DNA of 64,000 bases from NCBI GenBank assembly GCA_963576735.1, contig OY755184.1, forward strand, positions 744,001 to 808,000, given 5' to 3'. Each line of letters begins with the position of its first letter. Within the stretch, counting starts at the first letter, position 1. The DNA is from Bedellia somnulentella (taxonomy: Eukaryota > Arthropoda > Insecta > Lepidoptera > Bedelliidae). A model generated the notes under the pieces. It had not been told where the DNA came from and did no database searches. It worked only from the letters and a program-made list of their open reading frames with translations. Shown in pieces: positions 12,901 through 26,200 of this stretch. The position numbers and the translations under genes are program-made.

Positions 12901-15900
12901 CAGCGTATTGTTGTCAGACTTGGCCTAGACCTCGTTTTTAAAACATGCCGTTTTTATATTTTAAAGCGATTAAAGGCGTCAAATTTAACAACTTTGCCTA
13001 TGGAATGCTTAGCTAAAATATAGTAATTTTTAAACTTATTAAAAATTGCCGTGTAGTGCCGGCTTAGAATGTCACTACTCCTTTCTACCCACGGGTGTCG
13101 TAAGAGACGACTAACGGTATTGGGGCTTTTTATTGGATTTTTGGGCAAAGCGGTTGAAGACCCATCACCAAAAACCTTTATTTTACCGTCTTTTCCCCAC
13201 TCAACTTCCAAAAGTGGCTGAGGAATTTATAATTCCTTGGCTCTGGCTACCCCTTCTAGGGAATTATAGCTGTGAGTATATGTATGTATGTATATAATTA
13301 AAAAGTGTCACTGCCTACATCAAACTTGGAATGTATAGTATATATGTATATATATAGTATAGTTTGGTCTGTGTTTTGGGCACCGAATCCATTCAATTCC
13401 CATGGGATCCTGGACGAGATAACTAAAGGCGGTTGCGGAAATTGATAGTTTATGTGATTGTAATGGATAACCATCACCAACAATCATATAATGTATCTTT
13501 TCTATAGTTCTACCCTTTAGAAATTAGAGCCATATAAGTATTTGAATAAAATATGAATAAGCGGATGAATTCGTGGGCGGCAAGTTAGTTAAGAATAATA
13601 ACGAAAATTTGCGAAGAAGAATTTAAAAATAATAAAGATTTTAGGTAGTGTATTCATTAACCCGATGATATAAGGCAACCCTTTTGCTGCATGGTGTACT
13701 ACTCTGGCTCACCCAATGGTAGAAAATAGGTATAGCTATATAATAAAATTTCCCCACAACTCTTCAACTTAAAATTTCAAAACTACAAATAATTTGCTTC
13801 TACGAAAAACTAGAGCTACAATTTATTGCTACGAACCCATTCACAGTTCAGTGACTACGAAAGTGCAGTGCTACGACCGATTTAGCTACGAAGCACAATG
13901 GCATGATTCGTGTCGGTTGAATTGAATAAACTTTTTGATGTGATTTGTAGGTTGAAGAAACAATAGAGAAACCACGCGATTTTTTCGCTTTAATTTTTAG
14001 ATTTAGGCCGTGTAGTGCGGGCTTAGAATGTCGCTAACCCTTTATACCCACGGGTATCGTAAAAGGCGACTAAAGCCATTGGGGATTTTAATTGGATGCT
14101 TGGGCGATGCGGTTGGAGACCCATCACCAAAAACCTTTATTTTACCGCCTTTTCCCCGCTCAACTTCCAAAAGTGACTGAGGAATTTATAATTCCTTGGC
14201 TCTGGCTAACCCTTCTAGGGAATTATAGCCGTGAGTATATGTATGTTTGTATGTAATTTTTAGATGATGCACTCAGATTTTTGGAAGAGATCTGTTCAAG
14301 TGAAAACAACGCCAATTGTACTTATTTTTAAGAATATTATGTTTGTCGATGTGCAACATAAACTTTTTTATTTTATTTAAAGTTATTCATTATTATTCCC
14401 GGCTGAAGTAATAGGATAGTGGTAAAACAATATGTAAAAAAGCGGCCAAGAGCGAGATGGACTCGCTAATGAAGGGTTCCGTAGCAGCACTAGCAGCAGG
14501 TAGGTAACATAGTATCAAATAACTTACCACTGATTTACTATAAGAAAACAATGGTTCACGTTTTATGCGTAAGGCCTGTGATAGTAAAATTATTGGTATA
14601 TATTTCAGTGAAATTAATAAATTAGGTAAGTTATTTGATTTATGACGTTTAAAAATAGAACTACTGGCTAGATCTCATTCAAACCAATTTTCGTTTGTAG
14701 TTTGTATAGTTATACATATCATATATTTTTTTCAGTTTTATCATGCCCATATTTTAGAAGTTACGGAGGGGGACACACATTTAACCCCTCTTTGGAAAAG
14801 TCTCTCGCGCAAACTATTCAGTTTTGAAAAAAATGATATAAGAAACCTCAACATCATTTTCAAATATTTCAGTTCTATGTATGGGGAACCCTAAAAATTT
14901 TGGTTTTTTTTTCAGATTTTATTTTAAAATCTTAATGCGGTTTACAGAATACATCTACGCACCAACTTTCAATAATGTAGTTCTTATAGTTTCGGAATAA
15001 ACTGGCTGTGACATACGGACGGACGGACGGACGGACGGACGGACGGACAGACAGACAGACAGACATGACGAATCTATAAGGGTCCCGTTTTTGCCATTTG
15101 GCTACGGAACCCTTAAAAGGTGTTCTGACTGGAAATAGATGAGCGGGTATAATATCGTATTATCGTGTTGTTGTTTTTGTAATATTGCAAAAGGATTATC
15201 CTAGTGTAATTCGAAATAGAACTGTAATTATTAGCATGGCAATTTTATTATAGGTATTTTTATATAGATAATAGAATAGAATTATAATAGGATTGTTGAA
15301 AATATAATATGATTTCTGTGTAGTGTCGGCTTAGAATAGCATTACCCCATTTCTTCCGGTGAGTGTGCGTAAGAGGCGACTTACGGTATTGGGGCTATTG
15401 GGGGTATTGGGGGGCGATGCGGTTGGAAACCCATCACCAACAACCTTTATTTTTACAATCTTTTCCCTGCTCAAATTTCCAAAAGTGGCTGAGCAATTTC
15501 TAATTCCTTAGCTCTGGCTACCCCTTCTTGGGATTTATAGTCGGAAGTATATGTATGTATGTATGTATGTTGAAAAGTATATATTTTATATATTTATTTA
15601 TTTTATTATAAAATGAAAATACCATATATACGAGTACTTTTGAAAATTTAACATTGCACAAGACGTATTGGAATATATTAATACCTTATAGTTTCCCACT
15701 TTATTCGTCTAAAATACATAATAATGTCTAAAACAAAGATCATTTGCCCATCTTAATGTTGACAACTTTTCACTTTTTTCCGCCGTAAAGTATTGTATAT
15801 CCTAGTAGTCTATATTTTGGTCAATTTAATTCGAAAATACTTAAACAATTCAATAATCTTACCTCTTCAAACTTCCATTGCACTGTTTTAGTTTTATTTT

Positions 15901-18900
15901 GTTTGATTTTAATTAACAAAATTAAGATCAGAAATCAAGTTTTAAATATTTTATAATCGCTTACAATAAAACTTTTTGAAACATAATCTCGTTAAACAAA
16001 AAAGTTCTCTATTTAAAATTTCGATGCTTTTTCTAATAAGAACAAGTAGTGTTCTCTTTGACAGTCAGTCGGTAACTGTCGGTTGGTCGCGACTTAACTT
16101 ATGTCTTCGTTTATTTGTTATACTTGGAAACTTGGGACGTGCTCGTTTCATATCAAACGGTTATTCGATTAACTTTTGTGTTGTGGTTTCGATACTTTTT
16201 ATTGCTTTTCGTTGTATTATTTGCTATTTGTTTATATGCTGTGTAGTGTCGGCTTAGAATATCACTACCCCATTTCTTCCGGTGGGTGTACGTAAGAGGC
16301 GATTAACGGTATTGGGGCTTTTAAGGGATTTTTGGGCGATGCGGTTGGAGACCCACAACCTTTATTTCACCATCTTTTCCCCACGCAACTTCCAAAAGTG
16401 GCTGAGGCATTTTAATTCCTTAGCTCTGGCTACCCCTTCTAGGGATTTATAGCCGTGAGTATATGTATGTATGTATGTATTGTTTAATAGGTTAAATGCA
16501 ATGTGAGAATGTGAAACTAATCAAGATAGCCCAGTGGTAACGTTCGATCCTCAAGTCAGGCCTACACCAATGTGTCTTTTTTGAAGTCATATGTTTGGTT
16601 TATTTATCTGGTTGTTAACGGTGAGGGAAAACATCGTGAGGAAACCCACATGGCTAAGTTTTACTTAGTCTTGTGACAGTGTGTTAGTACAACACGGCGA
16701 TAGGCCTGCTCCCTATCACGTAACTACACTGTCCAAGTAAACCGCGGGTACTCAGAACACCAGATGACCTGTCACGTGATGTTTATAAGTATTAGTATCT
16801 CTGCTGACCCCTTCGGAAAAGAATAGCCAGAGCTTTGAAATCGACAATTCGTCAGTTTCTTCTGAACGCAGAGGCGAAAAAAAGTAGTTAAATAAAGGAT
16901 CGTTTTGATAGAGATAGGTTTGTAACTAATAAATTATCTGTATAGGGTTGGCTTAGAAAAGCATTAACCCGTTTGTTTGTGTGAGTGTCATAAAATGCAA
17001 TGAAGGGTATTGAGGCTTTTTAAGTGATGGTTGGGTGATGTGGGGAGTTTGGACTAGACCCTTACCAAGTATCCGGGTTTTTTTAATCTCTTATATCTCT
17101 TATATCCCTACTATAATTTCAAAAGTGGTTGACGTGTACCAATTCTGAAGCTCTACCTACCCCATTTTGGGATTAACAGCCGTGAGTATATTACTTTTAT
17201 CCTATATCCCATATCTCTTTAAAGCCTGCTGCAACACAGGAAAAGAAGGGATACTGATAATAGTTTTATATATGCTTTTTCAACTAAATAATTTAATTTA
17301 AAAAAAGGGATCAAAGAATACATTGATCAGTAACAGTTTACAGTTAAAACTAACAAAACAATCAGTTATTATACCTAATAAATGGAAGTGGAAACCAATC
17401 GGCGTACACTTCAGCTAAATTACATGTTTATACATACATATACTCACGGCTATAAATCCCTAGAAGGGGAAGCTAGAGCAAAGGAATTAGAAATTCCTCA
17501 GTCACATTTGGAAAATTGAGTGGGGAAAGGATGGTAAAGTAAAGGTTTTTGGTGATGGGTCTCCAGCCGCATCGTCCAAAAATCCCTTAAAAGCTCTTAC
17601 GTACACCCATAGGTAGAAACGGGGTAGTGCTATTCTAAGCCGACACTACACGGCAAACATTTGTTATCATAATTATTAATATTACGATGTTGTGTAGCAA
17701 TACGCTGGTTTCTACTATCCTGGCGGCCCTACTGTTTCAGCCAAATACATGTTCGTCCCAGCAGATTCCAAATGATGTAATATTCCATAAAATTTGCCGT
17801 GTAGTGCCGGCTTAGAATGTCGCTACCCCTTTCTACCCACGGGTGTCGTAAGAGGCGACTAAGGGTATTGGGGCTTTTTATTGGCTTTTGGGTGATGCGG
17901 TTGGAAACCCATCACAAAAAACCTTTATTCTTACCATCTTTACCCCACTCAACTTCCAAAAGTGGCTGAGGAATATATAATTCCTTAGCTCTGGTTACCC
18001 CTTCTAGGGAAATATAGCCTTTGAGTATATGTATGTATGTATGTATGTATTCCATAAAAGAGTACGATTTATATCTTTATGCATAAAGAAAAAAAACTTA
18101 ATAAGTACAAGGAGAAAGCATTTTTTTTACTTATATGATTATTTGTACTCGTAGACATGAAGCTTGGTGTAGGCCAAACAGTAACCCATTTCAGCCCGTG
18201 CGTAAATGTATTGGCTTTATTTAAGTGATTGTAGGGCGGACCATACCCTTTTTTATTCCCTTTTTTCCACTCAAACTCAAAAAGTAAATAAAATAAATAG
18301 TAAATGAAATACGGAAATATTATACACAGATCAAGTTCGCCCCAAAAGAGGTGAGACTTGTATTGTGGACACTATCTTAACGATATATTTAATATGATAT
18401 ATTGCCGTGTAGTGCCGGCTTAGAATGTCGCTACCCCTTTCTACTCACGGGTGTCGTAAAAGGCGACTAAGGGTATTGGGGCTTTTTATTGGTTTTTTGG
18501 GCGATGCGGTTGGAGACCCATCACCAAAAACCTTTATCTTTATCATCTTTTCCCCACTCAACTTCCAAAAGTGGCTGAGGAATTTATAATTCCTTAGCTC
18601 TGGTTACCCCTTCTAGGGAAATATAGCCGTGAGTATATGTATGTATGTATGTATCTTTACGATATATTTAATCTGATATAATACACGTATAACATCCAAG
18701 ACTAACAAACAATCATTTATGTTCATCACATGAATTTTCCTTTTACCCAGTGACTGAGGAGTTTGTTTTAAAATGTTGAGTAACGCTTTATGAGTTTTAT
18801 AGCTGTGAGCTATTCACTGGAAAGGTCACAATAGCAATCCCACATATGAACAGCTGTTATAAATTTCAGACTTCGAAAAACCAAAATACCCTTAGTATAC

Positions 18901-20146
18901 CCTTGACATGCTAGATTCGTATCAATAGAAAATAGGGCCGCACTTAGCAAACTTACGTCAACTACAATATTTAGATTAGATAGAATACACAGACAGATAT
19001 ACCACTTTGCATATGCCATGTCGCAGTGCAACTGTCTTTCAACACGAACCGGTGTTGCCAGATTGATAAGATACAAAATACAGTAAAGCTGTGGATTATA
19101 ATCGGTTTTGTATACATATATACATATACTCATGGCCATAAGTCCTAAAAAGGGGTAGCCAGAGGTCGACTTAACCACTTTTGGAAGTTAATATAGGACA
19201 AGATGGTAGAAATAAAGTATCGTTGGTGATGGGTCTCCAACCGCATCGCCCAAAAACCACTTAAAAAGGCCCCATACCCTTCCCTTAGTCGTCTTTTACG
19301 ACACCCATGGGTAGAAAGGGGTAGTGACATTCTAAGCCGGCCAGACATGGCTCTCAATTGTTAATCTGGTAACATAGCTGAGGACTCCCCAGCCTGGTCA
19401 CAAAACTAATAGATATCTTAACATACATACAAACATATACTCACGGCTATAAATCCCAAGAAGGGGTAGCCAGAGCTAAGGAATTAGAAATTCCTCAGCC
19501 ACTTTTGGAAATGTGAGTGGGGAAAAGATGGTAAAAATAAAGGTTGTTGGTAATGGGTCTCCAACCGCATCGCCCAAAAATCCCTTAAAAGCCCCAATAC
19601 CGTTAGTCGCCTTTTACGTACACCCACCGGAAGAAATGGGGTAGTGCTATTCTAAGCCGACACTACACAGCTAAGATATCTTAAATCCATATCATATTTC
19701 GTAATCCAAGACTCTTCCTTATTTCAATTTCAAAATCCTTACAATTCCGTTGAAGTAAGGATAAATTCATAAATATGGCAACACTAACACGACGGAAACT
19801 GTTTTATTTTACGATTGCAAATCAACGGTTGATGCCGAGTTTCCAAATTCGAATGTCGTGGGGAGATACCATCTTTGTTAATGGTTTTAATTTTGGAAGG
19901 TGCCTCGCTTCATTTTGGTGGGAAAGTTTTTGAGTTGGAAGTTTTTAGGTTAACTTTTATGACATGCGGTAACGATCCTGGGAGTTTTGTGAACATATTT
20001 AGTAGTCGTGTTAAATGTGTTTTGTTTTCTTTAACTAGTGCCTTGAAAAAATCGTATTCGAATTAAACGGATAAATGAATAAATTCGTAGTGAATATGTT
20101 CTTAAAATTATAAGGATTGGTTTGTTTTTATTTCATTCTTATTTTT

Positions 20147-20204
<58 letters not shown>

Positions 20205-23200
20205 CCGTGTAGTGCCGGTTTAGAATAGCACTACCACATTTCTTCCGGTGGGTGCACGTAAGAGGCGACTAACGGTATGGGTCTATTAAGGGATATTTGG
20301 GCGATGCGGTTGGAGACCCATCACCAACAACCTTTATTTTTACTATCTTTTCCCCACTCAAATTTCAAAAAGTGGCTGAGGAATTTCTTATTCTTTAGCT
20401 CTGGCTACCCATTCCTGGGATTTATAGCCGTGAGTAATATATATGTATGTATATGTATGTTTATTATATAAACCAGAACATAAATTATGTAACAAAATAT
20501 TGTCAAGCAAGTGAAACACTAATCGGTTCTGACATATCGTGCGCCGGGCGGAGCCAACGCAACTTGGTGAATACTTTGTCTGATAAGAGTAAACGAAACG
20601 GAAACCATATACACTGCCATATGCATTCCGCATAAATTAAAAATTACAGCTGTAAAATTATCATTTAGAACCTTTGTGCCGTTTAGTGTCGGCTTAGAAT
20701 AGCACTACCCCATTTCTACCCGTGGGTGATCGTAAGAGGCGACTAAGGGTATAGGGGCTTATTAAGTGATTTTTGGGCGATGTGGTTGGAGACCCGTCAC
20801 CAAAAACATTTATTATTACCATATTTTCCCCAATCAACTTACAAAAGTTGCTAAGGAATTTTTCATTCCAAAGCTCTGGCTAACCCGTTAAGGGATTTAT
20901 AGCCGTGAGTATATGTATGTATGTGTGTAACCTTTGCATAATAGGACTTTTAGTCGGGCTATCGTCGTTTGTAGTTACACACAAGAAATTCTGACTCATC
21001 CCATACATTTAATCCGAAAAAAAGCGCGCACAATTTCAATTTCGATCGTCATTTTGAATGATCCTGGAAAACTACTTGAGCCTCTTCTCATTTATCAATC
21101 TTATAATAAAAAGGTAAAAAACATTCGCCTACATCCCAACTCCAATCCATAATTCCGTCACTACACCATCAATGACGGCTCAAGCTATTAATCAAAACAG
21201 CCCCAAACTACAACATGGATCGTGCCACAAATTTCAGGAAATAATATTTCCGTTGCTAATGAATAAACGGCTCAGTATTATGTGAAGTTTGCTAATAAGT
21301 CGGTCGGGGCTGTCGAGTGTGTAATGGGTCTGGAGTAAATTGTTTTCAGTTCCGCAGTAATTGGTGTGCCAGCTAATTGCTTCATAACACGATCGCTCTG
21401 GTGTTCTCAACTTTAGCATTTTCCCTATAGCATAGTTAGTACGAGCGAGCTTTTAACTAGTTATCGCGTGGTATAAAACAGCCGTCTCTTTCGCACTTAC
21501 TTTGAATCGTAATCTGTCAACTCTTTCTAACCTATATCATGTCGATAAAATAGCGCTTGTACTAGGCTTCCAGTGGTATTAAGTACTTTGTTCTTACTAA
21601 TAAATAAAGGAAAGAAAAATTTCGACACAGGCGGGAATCGAACCCGCGACCTCGGGTATACGCCCCCGTCGCTCTGCCAACTGAGCCACCGTGTCAATTA
21701 GCTGCCAGTACGAAATTCTTCTATCCTTTATTTCTTTTACACGTTTAAGTAGTGTTTGCGTTTCCTACCTCCGAATTTTTACTTTTCTACCTTTTCAGAT
21801 AGAATGCAAATGTTTAAAACTCCGAACTACGAGTATCACATAATTTAAGTCTTTTCGTTCATGAAAACCTCATGTGGGGATTATTACTAATAAATAAAGA
21901 AAAAATAAAGCGTATACCCGAGGTCGCGGGTTCAATTCCCGCCTGTGTCGAAATTTTTCTTTCCTTTATTTATTCTTTATTTATTAGTAATAATCCCTAC
22001 ATGAGGTTTTCATGAACAAAAAGATTAAATTACTTTGTTCTTGTTTATTTATAAATTACCTTCTCGTTGTGAGCGATTAGCAAATAAAGATTTAAGAGGG
22101 GGTTGAAACATACATACATACACTTACAGCCTTAAATACCAAAAGGGGTAGCCAGAGCTTCAGAGCCTCCTCAGCTACATTTGGAAGTTGCTAGGGGACA
22201 AGATGGTAAAATAAAGTATCGTTGTCGATGGGTGTCCAACCGCATCGTCCAAAAACCACTTAATAAGATCCCTTACCCTTAGTGCCTCTTACGACTCCGT
22301 GGTTGAAAGTATAGATGTGTAGTGTCGGATAAGAATCGCATTAATCCATTTCTATCCGTGGGTATCGTATAAGGCGACTAAGAGTATTGACGCTTTTCAG
22401 GTGGTTGTTGGGCTATGTGGCTGGTGATCACCAAGCATCTATGCTTTACAATATTTTCCCCATTCATCTTCCAGTGCCGTGTAGTGTCGGCTTAGAATAG
22501 CACTACCCCGTTTCTACCGATGGGTGTACGTAAGAGGCGACTAACGGTATTTGGGGCTTTTAAGGGATTTTTGGACGATGCGGTTGGAAACCCATCACCA
22601 ACAACCTTTACTTTACCATCTTTTCCCCACTCAACTTTCCAAAAGTGGCTGAGGAATTTCTAATTCCTTAGCTCTGGCTACCCCTTCTAGGGATTTATAG
22701 CCGTGAGTATATGTATGTATGTATGTATCTTCCAGATGTGACACGCACGTAATAGACATCAACTTGCAAAAATCACCCGTTCACCATACAATACTTCCAA
22801 AAGTGACTGAAGAATCTAATTCTGAAGTTCTGGCTGCTTCATTTTGGGTATTAAAAGCCATAAATATATGTATGTGTGTATATAATACTAGTGGTCCGCC
22901 CCGGCTTCGCACGGATGGCGTTAAATATTTTCAATGTTTGCCCCTACAGTATTTAGCTTGATGTTATATATCCTATGTCCTTTTCCTGGTTCTAAGCTAC
23001 CTCTCCAACAATTTTCAGCCAGATCGGTTCATCTGTTCTTCAGTTATAAATAGTGTAACTGACACGACTTTCTTTTATATATATTATGTGGTTGTTGTGC
23101 CTCACTCGACATAGATAAGTATAGTGTGTCGCGGACTTTTTTGTAGATATTTATAAGATCTACTATTAATTATAACATTTTATGTTTCTATCTTTTGTAG

Positions 23201-26200
23201 TTTAGGCAGCGTACGCAAAATAAGTAACTTCTTTGGTTGATTTTTTTCAGTTTGTGTCCGAAAAATCCAAATATATACGTAACCCTATTTTTTCAAAACA
23301 AAATATAGTCTACTAGCAGCCCGTCCCGGCTTCGCTCGGGCATAAATTATCATTAACATTTTGTTTTTTATTTTATTACATGTATTATTGTTTTAATATA
23401 TTTTTTTTAAGTTTTAAGCTATGTTATATTTTTTTGCTGTGTAGTGTCGGCTTAGAATAGCACTACCCCATTTCTTCCGGTGGGTGTACGTAAGAGGCGA
23501 CTAACGGTTTTGGGGCTTTTGAGGGATTTTTGGGCGATGCGGTTGGTGACCCATCACCAACAACCTTTATTTCACCATCTTTTCCCCACACAACATCCAA
23601 AAGTGGCTGAGGAATTTCTAATTCCTTAGCTCTGGCTACCCCTTCTAGGGATTTATAGCCGTGAGTATATGTATGTATGGATGTTATATTTTTTTGTATT
23701 TATATTTAGATATATTTTTTTATTTTTCATAATGAGTAATTACATCAAAAGCCATTCAATTTATAGAGTTAGAGCTTCCCTGTAAACAATATTTGACGTT
23801 GTTGTATTTTGGGGCAGCAAAATAAATTGATGTTCAGGAGCTCCCACCCGCGACAGGCCAACGTACAGTTGACCGTGAGTAAAACAATTCTTTCGCAGGT
23901 CAATCCCTACTAATTTGAAGGTTTGGCCTTGGGACTTATTAATTGTTAAAGCAAAAGATGTTTTAACCGAAAATTGTAGCCGTTTAAATGGAATTGGCAG
24001 ATCAGTTGGGATCATCGGTATATGAGCTAATTGACCGGCTGCTGGGCCAGTGATAATAGTCGCTACAATTAAATTTTGCTTTAACTCTTTGATAAGCAGC
24101 CTCCCGTACCCCTTCGTGACGCCTGCAACAACTTACTATGCATAGCTAATCGAGCGGAGTTTTATCTATTTTTTCAATTCGAGATAACTTTTGAATGGAA
24201 TGTTCAAATCGAATAATTCAAAAAGTAATATAAGGGTATTTTTAGATAATGATGTGTTCTATAAAATTGTAGTATATAATTTTATTCTAATGTCAATAGT
24301 TTTCGCAGCGCACGCGATAAAAGGATTTTTTTTGGTATTCCTTTAACACCTTGGGTTATATTTTTAAAGTTTACGTAAGGATTCCTAATTTGTTTGAAAA
24401 TGAGATATAGTCTATGTCACTCGGGAATAGTGTAGCATCAAAACAGTGAAAGAATTTTTCAAATCCGTCCAGTAGTTTTGGAGCCTATTTAATTCAAACA
24501 AACAAACAAAAAATCAAACCTTTCCTCTTTATAATATTAGTATAGATATAGATGTTACTCGTGGATAATGTAGCTTTCGAATTTTTGAGCCTATTCATTA
24601 CAACCAAAGAAACAAAGTTTTCCTCTTTATAATATTAGGGTAGATGTAGACAAAAGTCTTTGAAAGAAGGTAAAATAATATCAGAACAGTTTGAGAACAT
24701 TTGTATAAGGCTGTTACATGAAACATGACGTTCAAATGACAAAGAACCAACGTTATTAAAACTTTCCGTGTACACGTCTAACCTCGTTAGGTACAGTATA
24801 ACGCTTGTATCTTCGTGACATACTTTACATATTGTTGTATATGACCATTCTCTTTATTTTAAAAGTCAAACCTTTAAACGTGTTAAGTAGACGACGTGAT
24901 AGCTCAATGGGTAGAACGCCGGTTAACGTGCAAGTGACTAGTGTTCAAATCCCGGGTCGGGCCTACACTAATTTGTCTTTTCTAAAGACATATGTGTGGT
25001 TAATTTATAATGGTTGTTAACGGTGAGGGAAAACATCGTGAGGAAACCCACATGGCTGAGTTATACTTAGTCATGTGACATTGTATTCGTACAAAACGGC
25101 GATAGGCCTGCCCCCTATCACGTGAGTACACTGCCCATGCAAAACGTGGGTACTCTGAACACCAGGTGACAAAGTCACGTGATGTTCAGAAGTATTAGTA
25201 CCTCTGCCAACCCCTTCGGGGATATTCGGCGTGAACGTTTATGTTATGTTATGTAGTATTTTATGTACGTATAGTTTTTTATTTGTATTTTATTCTTATT
25301 GCAATGATATATTCAATCTCTGTTCACACCCTGTGCCATTAAGGGCGATGTTTTATGGCCTACGCTACTTCTAAAAGTTGAAGTTTTCGGTTGGTAAAAG
25401 AATATTGTGAATCGTGATTGAGAGGTTTCGGAGCCTATTTATTACAAACAAATATTTTTCCATTATTTTATTAATATAGATACTTGAAAAACCATTGCTT
25501 ATTATACATAAATACATACATATACTCACGGCTATAAATCCCTAGAAGGGGTCGCCAGAGCTAAGGAATTAAAAATTCCTCAGCCACTTTTGGAAGTTGC
25601 GTGGGGAAAAGATGGTAAAATAAAGGATGTTGGTGATGGGTCTCCAACCGCATCGCCCAAAAATCCCTTAAAAGCCCCAATACCGTTAGTCGCCTCTTAC
25701 GTACACCCACCGGAAGAAATGGGGTAGTGCTATTCTAAGCCGACACTACACAGCAAAAAATATTAGCTTATTATGTATTCTAAATATCCTACCAATAAAG
25801 GTACTTGATTTATTCCATGAACACTCCAACTTTATCTATCAGTGAATGTAATAACTACTCACCCGAATAAAACACAATTATAGAATTTCCAAATTGGTAA
25901 TTTCCCCATAAAATTGTAAGAAATATCCAGAAATATTCCGAATGACATGTTTATTGTAATATTAGTTAGCTAACGTTCATACTTCCCTCTATTTTCTGCG
26001 TTGCATGTTCTCAATAGCGATGTAACCCGCTTTAGCAGTTACCAAAACTACACTAATATTTAACTTAAATTAGTTATTTTCCTCGAGTTCCCCACTTTGT
26101 ATTAGTTTTCGTTTTATGTTCGTGTACTTACTGCATTACAGTATAATCACGACTTTAATACCCTATAAGGGTAGCTACTTTTGGAAAATACACAAGTAAA

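Larger units (their letters stand above)
23313..24546 (-). mobile_element. Helitron, internally deleted, keeping a helicase fragment
   Basis: On the - strand it begins TCTATACTAATATTATAAAG (24546) and ends in the hairpin-CTAG terminus (23313-23316). Both ends match the 284-bp Helitron at 51688-51971. It contains a family A insertion (23436-23681) and a Pif1 helicase remnant. Confidence 0.85.

Noticed and set aside
15015..15065. Short regular repeats as a CRISPR-like array
   Set aside because: They are plain (GACG)n/(GACA)n inside a TIR element in a eukaryotic genome, with no spacers.
15976..16257. 93-codon open frame on the + strand
   Set aside because: Hydrophobic low-information translation that ends inside a repeat.
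18810..19178. 122-codon open frame on the - strand
   Set aside because: Runs into a family A copy, has no recognisable similarity and no composition shift at its ends.
20277..20471. Small frames repeatedly found in family A (e.g. MRLETHHQ... type)
   Set aside because: They recur because the repeat recurs; frames differ between copies and are not maintained.
24893..24965. tRNA-like head of family C as a tRNA gene
   Set aside because: Box A and B are present, but the cloverleaf is poor and the same head and body recur six times with (TTATG)n tails.
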